A stretch of DNA of 64,000 nucleotides from Bernardetia sp. ABR2-2B (GCF_037126435.1 NZ_CP147020.1:1511001-1575000); one strand, 5' to 3'; shown: positions 24,935 through 33,911, numbered from the stretch's first letter. The notes: a model not told the origin generated them from the sequence alone. Numbers and translations are program-made.

Positions 24935-27214
24935 TTACTGAATAATTTTTTGATTATGACTATTTACAAACAAAATATCTGAAATAGTATCATATCCCTT
25001 GAAAACATTTTCTCCCTCCTCTTTTACTTGTTTGTCATTCAAGCCAATCATTGTAAGGTCAGCAGATTTTGATTTTTCATTAATGATTTCTTTCATACTT
25101 TTTCCTCGTTGAGCAATCAATTCTACATTAGTGGCAGAAATAGGCAAACGACCCGATTTTATGAGTTCGATAAGTCGTTCTCTTTCTGTTTCAATATCTG
25201 CATCTTGATAGACAGCCATTAATTTAATATCAGCATCTTTCCAATCCCTATGTCCTACAATTACGTAAGCTAAAAGAATCATTAGGTTTGCATTTTGGAA
25301 ACTATGGCGAGTAATCCAAATATTTATACTTTTCTTGAAACCAAAATTTCGTTCAGAAGTAGCCAACACACAAACATCAAATGAAGTCGCTTTTATGAGT
25401 GGATAATTATCAATAATTCCTTTAAGATTCTCTAAATTATTTTTACTAAATTCTAACAAAAACATATTATTCTCCAATCCAGAAACCCCTGGTAGTTGCA
25501 AAACTTGAGCAATCGAAGAAGTAAGCGACGGACTTACCAACGTATCTATATAAACATTACTTTTTGTTTTGGAAGCCATCTGAATAATTTCCTTTTTGGT
25601 TTCTTTGGCTATACCATTTGTTTCTTTTGATAAAAATCCTTGAATATAATGGATATAAGTTCCAAATCCGTAACGGTGCGAAAGCCAACGCAGCATATTA
25701 AATCCACTTTGGCGACGGAAGAAATCTTGAGAAAGACAGACAATAGCAGGATTCCATTGTTTGTTTTTTTCATCTTCTCGTTTTTGTAAAAATACTCGTA
25801 ATTCTCTATTAATTTGAAAAATTGCCCCTTGAAATAAATAGACAATTCCTGTACTTTTTTTACGATAATAACTCATAAATAAGTGTAATACCACCATAGA
25901 AATAAGAGAAATCATAGCTATTAGTGCATTCATGCTGAACATCATAAAAATACAAGCTAAAGCTCCAAGCAAAGAAATATACCACTTTGAACGAAAGGTA
26001 GGACGGTAAGAAGTATCTCCAGAAAGATGTTCTAAAAATGAAATTGAGCAAATCGTTCCGTACGTTACCATAAAAAACATAGAGATAATCTCAGCAACAG
26101 CATTTACGTCTCCAGCAATAACAAATACAAGGGCAATAATAGAAGTAATAATAGTAGCATTGAAAGGTTCAGCTTTCTTTCCTTTTCCTTTTGCCAACCA
26201 ATTATTCATTTTTTGAGAAGGGAAGGCATCGTCATTAGCTAAGGCTTGAAGCGTTCTAGGAGCAACTAAAATAGAACCCAAAGCAGAAGAAGCTGTTGCA
26301 GCAGCCAAACCTACTAAAATTATAGGTCCCCAAAGAGCAATTTGTTGCATGATAAGCTGATCATTATTCAAATCTTGTGGAGATGCAGAGATGTATAACT
26401 TATAAACAATAAAAAAATAAACTATCATTCCTGCAAAAGTGGCTGATAATGTTCCGAGTGGAATAGATTTACGAGGACTTTTCAAATCGCCTGATAAACC
26501 CACACCTGCCGTCATACCTGTAAAGGCTGGAAAACAAATTGCAAACACTTTAAAAAAACTATCTCCGTTGATGGAGTGATTCCAACCTACTATATCAGCA
26601 TCAAAGTCGTAACTCGTTTCTCCAGCAAAAAACATAATCAGAGAAATAAAAAGTAATGCCACAACAAAATAAAGAGCTTTTACACCTAAGTCTGCTCCCT
26701 TTGTAGATACCATCAGAATAAGCAACAAAAGTGCAGGAATACTAATCAAACGGTCTTGTACAAAAAATAAAAGATTATTATCAATAATATAAGGAACTTT
26801 ACGAAGATACTCTAAAACAGGTTGAAAGGCTTGAGCAAAAGCAATAATATAAAAAGCAACACTAATTGCCTGTGAAAGATAAAGCGCAATTCCGATAGTT
26901 GCACCGATATTCAGACCAAAGGAACGAGAAACAATATAATACTCTCCACCACCTTCTACTTTTTGGTTGGTTGCTATTTCAGCAATTGCCATTGCTGTTG
27001 GGATAGTTACGATATGTCCTAAAATAATAATTCCGATAGAACCCAAAAGCCCAACATTACCAACAGCATAACCAAAACGCAGAAACATAACTGCTCCCAA
27101 AATCGTAGAGATAGCAGTAAAAAATACAGGAGCAGTTCCGAATCCTTGACCTTTTACAAGTTGTTGAGAATCTTGTCCAGAAGCAGAAAGAGAAATAGGT
27201 GTTTTCTTAGACAT
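24935..27214 (-). CDS. SLC12/CCC-type amino acid-polyamine-cation transporter
   Basis: A 759-residue transporter of the APC superfamily resembling eukaryotic Na-K-Cl cotransporters. Residues ~25-460 contain twelve membrane helices. GTAPVFFTAISTILGAVMFLRFGYAVGNVGLLGS near residues 26-59 is the helix-1 ion-binding region of the CCC family, and EGGGEYYIVSRSFG near 87-100 and FPAFTGMTAGVGLSGDLKSPRKSIP near 229-253 are further signatures. The last ~280 residues are soluble; segments such as SADLTMIGLNDKQVKEE suggest a universal-stress-like regulatory domain. The substrate is uncertain: chloride with cations, or amino acids. On the minus strand a TATCTTTG -7 element (27276-27283) lies about 65 bases before the start. 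A DctQ-like gene follows. Confidence 0.88.
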   Translation of the reverse strand: MSKKTPISLSASGQDSQQLVKGQGFGTAPVFFTAISTILGAVMFLRFGYAVGNVGLLGSIGIIILGHIVTIPTAMAIAEIATNQKVEGGGEYYIVSRSFGLNIGATIGIALYLSQAISVAFYIIAFAQAFQPVLEYLRKVPYIIDNNLLFFVQDRLISIPALLLLILMVSTKGADLGVKALYFVVALLFISLIMFFAGETSYDFDADIVGWNHSINGDSFFKVFAICFPAFTGMTAGVGLSGDLKSPRKSIPLGTLSATFAGMIVYFFIVYKLYISASPQDLNNDQLIMQQIALWGPIILVGLAAATASSALGSILVAPRTLQALANDDAFPSQKMNNWLAKGKGKKAEPFNATIITSIIALVFVIAGDVNAVAEIISMFFMVTYGTICSISFLEHLSGDTSYRPTFRSKWYISLLGALACIFMMFSMNALIAMISLISMVVLHLFMSYYRKKSTGIVYLFQGAIFQINRELRVFLQKREDEKNKQWNPAIVCLSQDFFRRQSGFNMLRWLSHRYGFGTYIHYIQGFLSKETNGIAKETKKEIIQMASKTKSNVYIDTLVSPSLTSSIAQVLQLPGVSGLENNMFLLEFSKNNLENLKGIIDNYPLIKATSFDVCVLATSERNFGFKKSINIWITRHSFQNANLMILLAYVIVGHRDWKDADIKLMAVYQDADIETERERLIELIKSGRLPISATNVELIAQRGKSMKEIINEKSKSADLTMIGLNDKQVKEEGENVFKGYDTISDILFVNSHNQKIIQ

Positions 27215-27348
27215 CTAATTATAGATTATAAAATAATTGGTTTTGAATAGGATAAACTATCAGTTTTTTATCTTTCAAAGATACTTTAAATATAATTGTT
27301 TTTTTTGATACAATCGTCTAAAAATGATAACTTAAAAAATCTACTCAT

Positions 27349-27753
27349 TTATTTTTCAGCTTCATTTTCTAGCATTACTAATAGTTTTTTGATGCGTTTA
27401 TGTAAAAACTTTGAATCAATATGTTCTTTGGCAATACAAATAAAAGCAAAAGTATCTATATGTGATAAATCAAACTCCGATTTTTGAAGTCTATATCCTT
27501 CTCTAATTTGTCTTTTTATACGATTTCTATCAACAGCTTTCTTAAAGTTTCGCTTCGAAACTGAAATCAATAGACGAGCAGGACGAATTTTATTCTGACT
27601 ATTTTCTTGTATTTCCTTTTCTACTTTCTTGGGAGTGAAGACAACTTTCAGAGGAAAGACAAACAATGATTTGCCTTTTTTAAAAAGTGTTTCGATATCT
27701 TTGACAGAAGAAAGACGTTCTTGTTTTGTGAAAGTATTTTTTGAAGTTTCCAG
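27349..27753 (-). CDS. rnpA: Ribonuclease P protein subunit, apparently with a CTG start
   Basis: Protein cofactor of RNase P, which matures tRNA 5' ends. The RNR signature region LLISVSKRNFKKAVDRNRIKRQIREGYR is intact. The conserved N-terminal helix (FTKQERLSSVKDIETLFKKG) and the aromatic FVFPLKVVF strand are also encoded, but the helix lies upstream of the first conventional start, a TTG at 27664-27666 that would delete it. Reading back from the helix, no ATG, GTG or TTG occurs before two in-frame TAA stops; the only near-cognate start is CTG at 27751-27753, giving 134 residues. The promoter at 27789-27820 predicts a leader of about 30 bases before this CTG. rpmH, the usual neighbour, is absent. 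Confidence 0.88.
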   Translation of the reverse strand: METSKNTFTKQERLSSVKDIETLFKKGKSLFVFPLKVVFTPKKVEKEIQENSQNKIRPARLLISVSKRNFKKAVDRNRIKRQIREGYRLQKSEFDLSHIDTFAFICIAKEHIDSKFLHKRIKKLLVMLENEAEK

Positions 27754-27788
27754 ATTTTATTATTTTAAGAGTATAGAAATTTATTAAG

Positions 27789-27820
27789 CAAAAATAACTA
27801 CGAGCTAGTCTTTAAACAAA
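27789..27820 (-). promoter_or_regulatory. Sigma-70 promoter of rnpA
   Basis: Read on the minus strand, TTTG (27820-27817), exactly 20 bases, then TATTTTTG (27796-27789) is a perfect match to the Bacteroidota consensus. Transcription would begin near 27783, about 30 bases before the proposed CTG start. Confidence 0.78.
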
Positions 27821-27835
27821 TAAACGTAGAACTCT

Positions 27836-28462
27836 TTAACTATCTTTCCTAAACCATGAATTACTTTTGGCAATATCGTTGAAATATTTCTTTTTTTGCT
27901 TCTCTCTCAAAATTTCATCTTTAGAACGCTTAGGATAGAGTTCGTCTATAATTTCATATAATTCCTCAACAAATATTCTGTTAGGATGATTGAGAAGAGT
28001 ATCTTCTACACGCTGTTTTATTTTTGTATCATAACCTAATATAAACACAAAGTTATATCTATCATGATATATTCCCCAAGTTCCTTTTTCAGTCCACAAA
28101 AAATCTCCAAGCCAGTTTACAGCTAAATTCTGACCATCAGGATTTGGAACTTCATAAGGTAATTCAAGAAAATCTAATTGACTAGAAAATTTAATTGTAC
28201 GATAACCATAACCATCAACAACTTCTTCAATAGGCTCTCCAGCAGTTACATATAATGAAGCCTTTTCATTACTAAAGAAATTACAAAATTTTGACATGAA
28301 AGATCTATTTTCATCATTAAATAGAAACATATCAAGTTTAAAAAAAGCAAACTGCCAATTTTCATTAGCAAATATTTTTTCTGTGTAATCAAAATTTTCA
28401 GTACAGAATACTTTATAAAAATGAGTTTTTTTAATATCAGCAATAAATTCGTACATCATCAT
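27836..28462 (-). CDS. Hypothetical protein, 208 residues
   Basis: A soluble protein that starts with three consecutive ATG codons; any may be used. It is rich in aromatic residues (KTHFYKVFCTENFDYTEKIF; NWQFAFFKLDMFLF) and ends in a basic helical tail (KRSKDEILREKQKKKYFND). Segments such as NWLGDFLWTEKGTWGIYHDRYNFVFILGYD look like a compact alpha/beta fold reminiscent of immunity-type proteins, but I do not recognise a named family. It lies between rnpA and the palindromic element that ends the helicase gene, on the same strand as both. Confidence 0.68.
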   Translation of the reverse strand: MMMYEFIADIKKTHFYKVFCTENFDYTEKIFANENWQFAFFKLDMFLFNDENRSFMSKFCNFFSNEKASLYVTAGEPIEEVVDGYGYRTIKFSSQLDFLELPYEVPNPDGQNLAVNWLGDFLWTEKGTWGIYHDRYNFVFILGYDTKIKQRVEDTLLNHPNRIFVEELYEIIDELYPKRSKDEILREKQKKKYFNDIAKSNSWFRKDS

Positions 28463-28558
28463 TAAATTAATTTAGTATTAAACTTTTGTTCTCGTTAGGT
28501 TCTGCGAAGTGAACTATATCTATTCATTTTATATTTGTATTATGATAAATATTTTTCC

Positions 28559-28656
28559 CTAGAAGTTGTTTCAGAATGGGCTTTGTAGATATATTTGTTG
28601 GTGTCGCTACGCTAAAACACCAACAAAGACTGTGTTATTTTTAAACAACTTCCTAG
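28559..28656. repeat. Nested inverted-repeat element, copy 1
   Basis: Outer arms CTAGAAGTTGTTT (28559-28571) and AAACAACTTCCTAG (28643-28656) enclose a perfect 11 bp hairpin TTTGTTGGTGT/ACACCAACAAA (28594-28604 with 28617-28627). The inner hairpin, including its loop CGCTACGCTAAA, recurs inverted at 44498-44531, where outer arms with AAACAACTTC also occur. No frame is encoded. The right arm contains the stop codon of the helicase gene. Confidence 0.82.
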
Positions 28657-31600
28657 ATTATGTTTCCATCCAAAAAATAATCCTTTGACCAAAAAAACTT
28701 CACTTTCCAACCTTTCTTCTCTAAAAGCATAGGAAGATAAACATGAAATTCTTTAGCTGAATAAGAAGCAAAATAACGCTCATCATCAGTATAAATAGCT
28801 GCTAGTATTTCTTTGTTTTGAGTATTATTATTTTTAGAAAGCATTACCAAATCCATCACCGAAAAGGTATTTTGAGAAAACTCAATATCTGAATTTTGAT
28901 TATTTGAAACGATGATGTTTTTTAAATCAGAAAAATAACTTTGCTCTACTTCTTGAGACTTTCGTTTTTCTGTACTCTCATCAAAACTGATTTGATGCCA
29001 AGATTTTCCTTCCGAAACAGAATGAGCAAAAGACAAATATTTTTTCAAAAATTGTGCGCCTATGCTGTGTGTTTCTAAGACAGGAAGCTGATGAGGGAAA
29101 ATACTACTCACTACAAAAATCTTTTCTCTAGCTCTACTGATGGCTACATTCAGACGATTCTCTCCTCCTACTTGGCTCAAAGAACCAAAACTCAAACGAA
29201 ACTTTCCTGCCATATTTGGCGCATAACCTACCGAAAAAATAATTAAATCTCGCTCATCTCCTTGTACATTTTCTATGTTTTTGACAAATAAACCCTCTGG
29301 AATTGTTTCCAAATTTTCTTCTAGTAAATCACGAATCAAGTTTTGTTGTTTGGCATTGAAAGTAATTATTCCAATAGATTTTTTATTCGTTTTTTCATCT
29401 TTAAGCAGTTTTTTGATAAGTTCTACTACTTTTTCTGCTTCTTCTTGGTTTTGATTCTGATACCACGTTCCATTGACTTTTATGTATTCTAATGGCGTAG
29501 AATCTTTATATTCTTCTGCCATCTTCAAATCTGGAACAACTTTGAGTTTATTATTATAGAAATGATAATTTGAAAAAGCAATAAGCTCTGCAAAACGGCT
29601 TCGATAATGACCATTGAGCCAAAAAGAAGGTAAATAATTTTTACCCAAATCTAAAAGCGAATCTACCTCTAAAGCGAACCTCGGATTTTCTTGATTTTCT
29701 GATATTATTTCATCACCTCCTTTACTTTGAATATCAAATCCCTCTGAATTAACCTCTAATTTATCTAAATCTTCTTCCCAACGTGGCTGATACAAATCGT
29801 GTGGAGGGAGCTGTTTTTCATCGCCAGCAATAATACTTTGTTTAGCACGATAAAGCGCAGGAATTCCCTTTTCAGCAAAACATTGAGAAGCCTCATCAAA
29901 AATGACTAAATCAAAATTTTGAACTAATGGAAAAATAGCCGAAACCGTTTCTGGAGAAGCCAACCAACAAGGCAAAAGTTTGAAAATATCATCTGAATAA
30001 TTCGATAAAAGTTTTCGTAATGCCCAAATACTGCGTTTTTTCTTGACTTGATGTTCTAAATCTCTGTACGTCGTTCGGTTTCCCAAACGATTAAATTCTA
30101 AATCTTTATAGGTTTTTTCTTTAACTTTTAAGCGTAAAATATCGGCACTAATTTGTTGTTTTTGAGCTACCAGTTCTTTTAAACGCTCTTCATTTTCATC
30201 CCAGTTTTGAGAACCAACTGTTTTCAAGATAGGAAAACGTTTTTCAAGCTCATTTATCCAACTTATTTGAACAGAATTATCAAATAAATTCAACATTTCA
30301 CTTTCATTTAACTGATTATTTTCGACAGTTTCCAAACTATCGGCTACTTTTAATTCTTCAATCGTCTTTAATTCTGCTTCTGAAAACTTACTTTTTAGTA
30401 TGTCTAATTCTACCAATTTATCAAAATCTTTTTCTATAGCTAATTTTATATTATTTAGCTCATCACTTTGATTTTCAGATTTATCTTCATTTAATAGTAT
30501 TTGGATTTGATTTTCTGTTAAATATTTACTCCAAAGCTGTTCTTCTGTATCAATTTCTGTCAGCGTAGCTACAAATTCTTCTAAAAACAAACTTAAATCT
30601 TGGTGTGTAATTTCCTTATCTAAAAAAATTCGACTGTATTCAATTAATTCTACCAAAAGGAGTTTTAAATCTAATGCTTTTCGGTGTGTAACAAACCACT
30701 TTTTGAGTTCATTTTTCTTCAAGCCAATAGCAGAAGGAGGTTCAGAAACCCACTCTACGGCTTGTAGCGCAATCATTTTGAGTTCGAAACTATTGCGTTT
30801 TGATATTTTTTTGAGAAGTGAATCAATATTTTTTAAAGTATCTTTTCGTCTGTATTTTTCTAAAAATTCTTTGGTGAATTTTTCGGCTTTTGGTGCAGCC
30901 ACTCTTTTCCACATTTTTCGGAGAAAACTCTGCTTTTGTTTTTTGTATTCCTTTACTAAAAAATTAGCTTCTTTTAATGTTCTGTATTCTAAAAATTTTT
31001 CCATTCCACCATCAGAAAAATAACTCAAAAGGTCTTTTTCCTTTTCTGAAAGCCATTTCTTTTCTGCATTGGCAAACGAGGCAGCAATATTTTCTTTTTC
31101 TGAAATATCTATGTAATTAGTGAGCCATTCAGGTTTTTCAAAATCATAATAACGACTCTCTTTAAAAATCTGCCAAAGGTTTTTGTCTTTGAGTTCTTTT
31201 ACAGCTTGTTGCCATTGTGGTACTTTTTCTGTCCATTTTTTTACTTCTTCATAAGAAATTGATTTTCCTAAAAAGGTAGAAAGTTTTGATTCAATTTCCT
31301 TTTTAAACGCTGGAATCTCTGTAAAAAGAGCTAGAATTTCTTTTTTATTTTCCTCATCAAAACCTGCAAAACCTCGCCTTTTTGAAAGAATATAATTCGG
31401 ATTATCATAATTATTTTGAAGGCGAATATAAGATTTTAGATGTTTCCTAAATTTTGAAATAGAAACTTTCCCCTGTTGAAAATTCTCAAAACTCAACGAC
31501 GGTTCTAAATCTGCTTCAAATTCATCATCAAAATAAAAATCAGAAATTTGAGATAATTCTGTATGATTTTTCTTTAAATCTGCACTTAGATATAATTCTT

Positions 31601-32969
31601 TGATTGATTTTCCACAGATTTTTTCATCAAAAAAGATTTTTCTATACTCTTCAAAATCATTGCTAAGACTATCAATTTCTCTACTTATTTTTAAGAAATT
31701 GCGTTCTAAATGAATCGCATTGAGTGTTTTGTTTTGCTTCTCATAACTCTCTAAACTCTGAATATGATTCAAAATCTGCTCATAAATAGATTTTCTATCT
31801 TGCTTAAAATCGTGAACAAGTGCAATAAAATCAGCAATTCTAATTTCACTCAAACGATTTTGGACAACATCTAAAGCAGCCCGTTTCTGACAGACAACCA
31901 ATACTTTTTTTCCTTGCGCCACAAAATCACTTACCAAATTACAAATCAGTTGAGACTTTCCAGTACCGGGAGGGCCTTGAACGACAAACGAATTATTATT
32001 TTTGACAGCTTTCAAAACCTGTTCCTGTGAAGCATCAAGTGCAAAAGGCGCAAAAATCTCTTCTTCTGAAATATCTTTTTCGGTGGTATTATTTTTCAGA
32101 ATCTCATCTTGAAATTCAGTTCCTTTAAAAGTCTCAAAGTCATTAAACTTGGAAAAATCGCCGTGAAAAAAATCTTCTAATTGTGGTGTTTTCTCATCAT
32201 TTATCAGTTTTTCATAATCTTGATAGAGATACGAACCCGCTTGAGGAAAAATTCCCAATACAGCTTGAGAAACCAGTTTTAGTTTTCCAGTTTCGAAAAG
32301 ATTGGTAGCATCTTGCTTGGTTTGAGAGAAAAAAGGAAGAAGTTTTTGAGCGAAAGTTTCCCTATTAAAATTGATTTCTAACTGACTTTTCTCTAAATAA
32401 CTGTATAATTCTGTCAAAAACTCTAAAGGATTTTTGGAAAAGCTATCAAAATTTTCTTCTAGTACAGTTTCTGAAACTTCCGTTTCATTAAAATGAGAAT
32501 ACGCCAATAAAAAGGCTTTATTAAAACTAACTCCTGCATCTGTTCGCTGTGAAATTTGCCATTTTCTAGTTGCAGTTTCTAATGTAACAGGAAAAAACAA
32601 CAAAGGACAACGCACCACCGTATCGTCGTGTAGTTTGCCTTCTACAAACGGAAAACCAACATACAAATCATAAGCTCCACTTTCTTCAAAGATAGAATTT
32701 GTCTTGCGCTCAATTCCCTTTAATTGCCTACTGATTTGATTTGTTTTAGCATCTCTAGCATCTGAAAGCTGACAGATAGGAATACCTCTTTTAGAGTTTT
32801 GCAACAAACTTTCAATAACCGAAAAGGCAGGTTTGTTCAACAAAAAATCCAGTTCATTAATATCTAAAAAAGAGTTTTTATAGATTTTAGGAAGCCAAAG
32901 CGAACGGTTTTTTCCTGAAAGATTGGTCAGTCTGCGCTGATAAATTTCTAAAAGTTTTTGTTTTTGCAT
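28653..32969 (-). CDS. Large SF1 helicase with nuclease-like C-terminus (DUF4011/AAA_11-AAA_12 type)
   Basis: A 1438-residue protein. The N-terminal ~300 residues (RRLTNLSGKNRSLWLPKIY near residue 12) resemble the DUF4011 region. A split Upf1-like SF1 helicase follows: Walker A QGPPGTGKSQ near residue 330, then a helical insertion of ~650 residues, FDEASQC near 1024 (Walker B), AGDEKQLPP near 1045, NVQGDERDLIIFS near 1237 and RLNVAISRARE near 1275. The last ~90 residues (FSVMDLVML, AAIYTDDERY, LLEKKGWKVKFFWSKDYF) read like the Vsr/MTES_1575 endonuclease fold found at the end of such proteins, but with the usual E-x-D and arginine positions altered. DUF4011-helicase-Vsr proteins are known antiphage candidates (Hhe). 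A defence role here is inference. Palindromes flank both ends. Confidence 0.82.
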   Translation of the reverse strand: MQKQKLLEIYQRRLTNLSGKNRSLWLPKIYKNSFLDINELDFLLNKPAFSVIESLLQNSKRGIPICQLSDARDAKTNQISRQLKGIERKTNSIFEESGAYDLYVGFPFVEGKLHDDTVVRCPLLFFPVTLETATRKWQISQRTDAGVSFNKAFLLAYSHFNETEVSETVLEENFDSFSKNPLEFLTELYSYLEKSQLEINFNRETFAQKLLPFFSQTKQDATNLFETGKLKLVSQAVLGIFPQAGSYLYQDYEKLINDEKTPQLEDFFHGDFSKFNDFETFKGTEFQDEILKNNTTEKDISEEEIFAPFALDASQEQVLKAVKNNNSFVVQGPPGTGKSQLICNLVSDFVAQGKKVLVVCQKRAALDVVQNRLSEIRIADFIALVHDFKQDRKSIYEQILNHIQSLESYEKQNKTLNAIHLERNFLKISREIDSLSNDFEEYRKIFFDEKICGKSIKELYLSADLKKNHTELSQISDFYFDDEFEADLEPSLSFENFQQGKVSISKFRKHLKSYIRLQNNYDNPNYILSKRRGFAGFDEENKKEILALFTEIPAFKKEIESKLSTFLGKSISYEEVKKWTEKVPQWQQAVKELKDKNLWQIFKESRYYDFEKPEWLTNYIDISEKENIAASFANAEKKWLSEKEKDLLSYFSDGGMEKFLEYRTLKEANFLVKEYKKQKQSFLRKMWKRVAAPKAEKFTKEFLEKYRRKDTLKNIDSLLKKISKRNSFELKMIALQAVEWVSEPPSAIGLKKNELKKWFVTHRKALDLKLLLVELIEYSRIFLDKEITHQDLSLFLEEFVATLTEIDTEEQLWSKYLTENQIQILLNEDKSENQSDELNNIKLAIEKDFDKLVELDILKSKFSEAELKTIEELKVADSLETVENNQLNESEMLNLFDNSVQISWINELEKRFPILKTVGSQNWDENEERLKELVAQKQQISADILRLKVKEKTYKDLEFNRLGNRTTYRDLEHQVKKKRSIWALRKLLSNYSDDIFKLLPCWLASPETVSAIFPLVQNFDLVIFDEASQCFAEKGIPALYRAKQSIIAGDEKQLPPHDLYQPRWEEDLDKLEVNSEGFDIQSKGGDEIISENQENPRFALEVDSLLDLGKNYLPSFWLNGHYRSRFAELIAFSNYHFYNNKLKVVPDLKMAEEYKDSTPLEYIKVNGTWYQNQNQEEAEKVVELIKKLLKDEKTNKKSIGIITFNAKQQNLIRDLLEENLETIPEGLFVKNIENVQGDERDLIIFSVGYAPNMAGKFRLSFGSLSQVGGENRLNVAISRAREKIFVVSSIFPHQLPVLETHSIGAQFLKKYLSFAHSVSEGKSWHQISFDESTEKRKSQEVEQSYFSDLKNIIVSNNQNSDIEFSQNTFSVMDLVMLSKNNNTQNKEILAAIYTDDERYFASYSAKEFHVYLPMLLEKKGWKVKFFWSKDYFLDGNII

Positions 32970-32980
32970 ATAAATGTGAT

Positions 32981-33037
32981 GTCGTTGGTGGGGACACCAA
33001 CAACGGCAGAAGTCGCTCGTGAGGACACGAACAACGG
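32981..33037. repeat. Tandem pair of 26-base hairpin units
   Basis: Two units (32981-33006 and 33012-33037) share GTCG at the start and CAACGG at the end. Their hairpins are TTGGTG-ggga-CACCAA and CTCGTG-agga-CACGAA. One G-C pair of the first is a C-G pair in the second, a compensatory change. They fill the gap between the helicase start and the next gene's stop codon. Confidence 0.85.
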
Positions 33038-33038
33038 T

Positions 33039-33329
33039 TTATTTTAAATTTAATCTGTAATCAATCAATTCTACTAAAAATGAATAATGCTCTTCTTCCA
33101 TTTTAAATTTCTTTGCTAATCTTTCAATATCTTTATAAAATAATTTATTGATTTTTATTTCATACTCATAGATCTGAGTTATAATTAACTCTAAAGCTAT
33201 TCCCCTTTCATTATACTCTACAAGTTCTTTCGCATCAATTATATTCTGATTTGATAATCCTAGATTTGCAGCTTGATTTATTATTGAATTAATTAAATTT
33301 TTCATTTCATTTTTTCTTAAAAAAAACAT
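33039..33329 (-). CDS. Small hypothetical protein, 96 residues
   Basis: A soluble, highly helical small protein (NLINSIINQAANLGLSNQNIIDAKELVEYNERGIALELIITQIYEYEIKINKLFYKDIERLAKKFKM as judged by its charged heptads). ATG codons at 33329 and 33305 are both possible; the second removes a basic hydrophobic leader MFFLRKNE. The composition recalls small MafI-like immunity proteins, with the motif EYNERGIALE-x-I in the middle, but this is only a resemblance. Its stop codon is one base from the tandem hairpin pair, and the membrane-protein gene ends 24 bases before its start. Confidence 0.68.
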   Translation of the reverse strand: MFFLRKNEMKNLINSIINQAANLGLSNQNIIDAKELVEYNERGIALELIITQIYEYEIKINKLFYKDIERLAKKFKMEEEHYSFLVELIDYRLNLK

Positions 33330-33353
33330 TCTATAAATTTTATTTTTTTTTAA

Positions 33354-33911
33354 TTAGTTTCTATCCAAAACATTGTCAGAAGACAAAGTAAAGGATATAT
33401 TATTTTTAGAACGAGTAAGTGAATAGAAAAATGGAACTAACAGAAATAGATAAATGAAAGTACCAATTAAAAAGTAATCTGAAAAGTAATTAGATAAAGG
33501 AAAGTAAAAATATATGTGATGATATATAACTAAACTTCCTTGTTTTGAAACTAATGCTTTAAAGATACTTTCACTCAAAAACTCTCCATTGAGGAATGCA
33601 ACTAATAAAGTAACTACAAACATTCCCAAAAAATGCAACTTCATTTTCAAATTCCAAATAAGATAAGATTTAGTTCTTAACAGAAGAATTTTAGGCAACC
33701 AAACAAAACTAAGAAAAAGAAAAAAGGCTAAATATTCTGTCCATTCTCTTTCAAAAGGAGCATAAATGGGTAGGTTATCTTGGTAAAACTCACTTTTATA
33801 AAATAAATTTGGAATCCAAGCATCTATATTTTTAGGAATAAAGTAGCTTAGTAAAACACAAGAAATTACCAAAAAAATATAGCTATATAAATATATTTTC
33901 AAGACTTTCAT
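33354..33911 (-). CDS. Multi-helix membrane protein, unknown
   Basis: The ATG at 33911 is chosen because it is immediately followed by the first membrane helix (LKIYLYSYIFLVISCVLLSYF); an in-frame TTG at 33977 would add 22 polar residues. Five hydrophobic segments are seen in about 185 residues, including AFFLFLSFVWLPKILLL, FLGMFVVTLLVAFLN and FLIGTFIYLFLLVPFFYSL. No transport, enzymatic or secretion motif is recognisable. It lies downstream of gldA on the same strand, separated by about 50 bases, so cotranscription in the reverse order (gldA first) is possible. Confidence 0.65.
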   Translation of the reverse strand: MKVLKIYLYSYIFLVISCVLLSYFIPKNIDAWIPNLFYKSEFYQDNLPIYAPFEREWTEYLAFFLFLSFVWLPKILLLRTKSYLIWNLKMKLHFLGMFVVTLLVAFLNGEFLSESIFKALVSKQGSLVIYHHIYFYFPLSNYFSDYFLIGTFIYLFLLVPFFYSLTRSKNNISFTLSSDNVLDRN

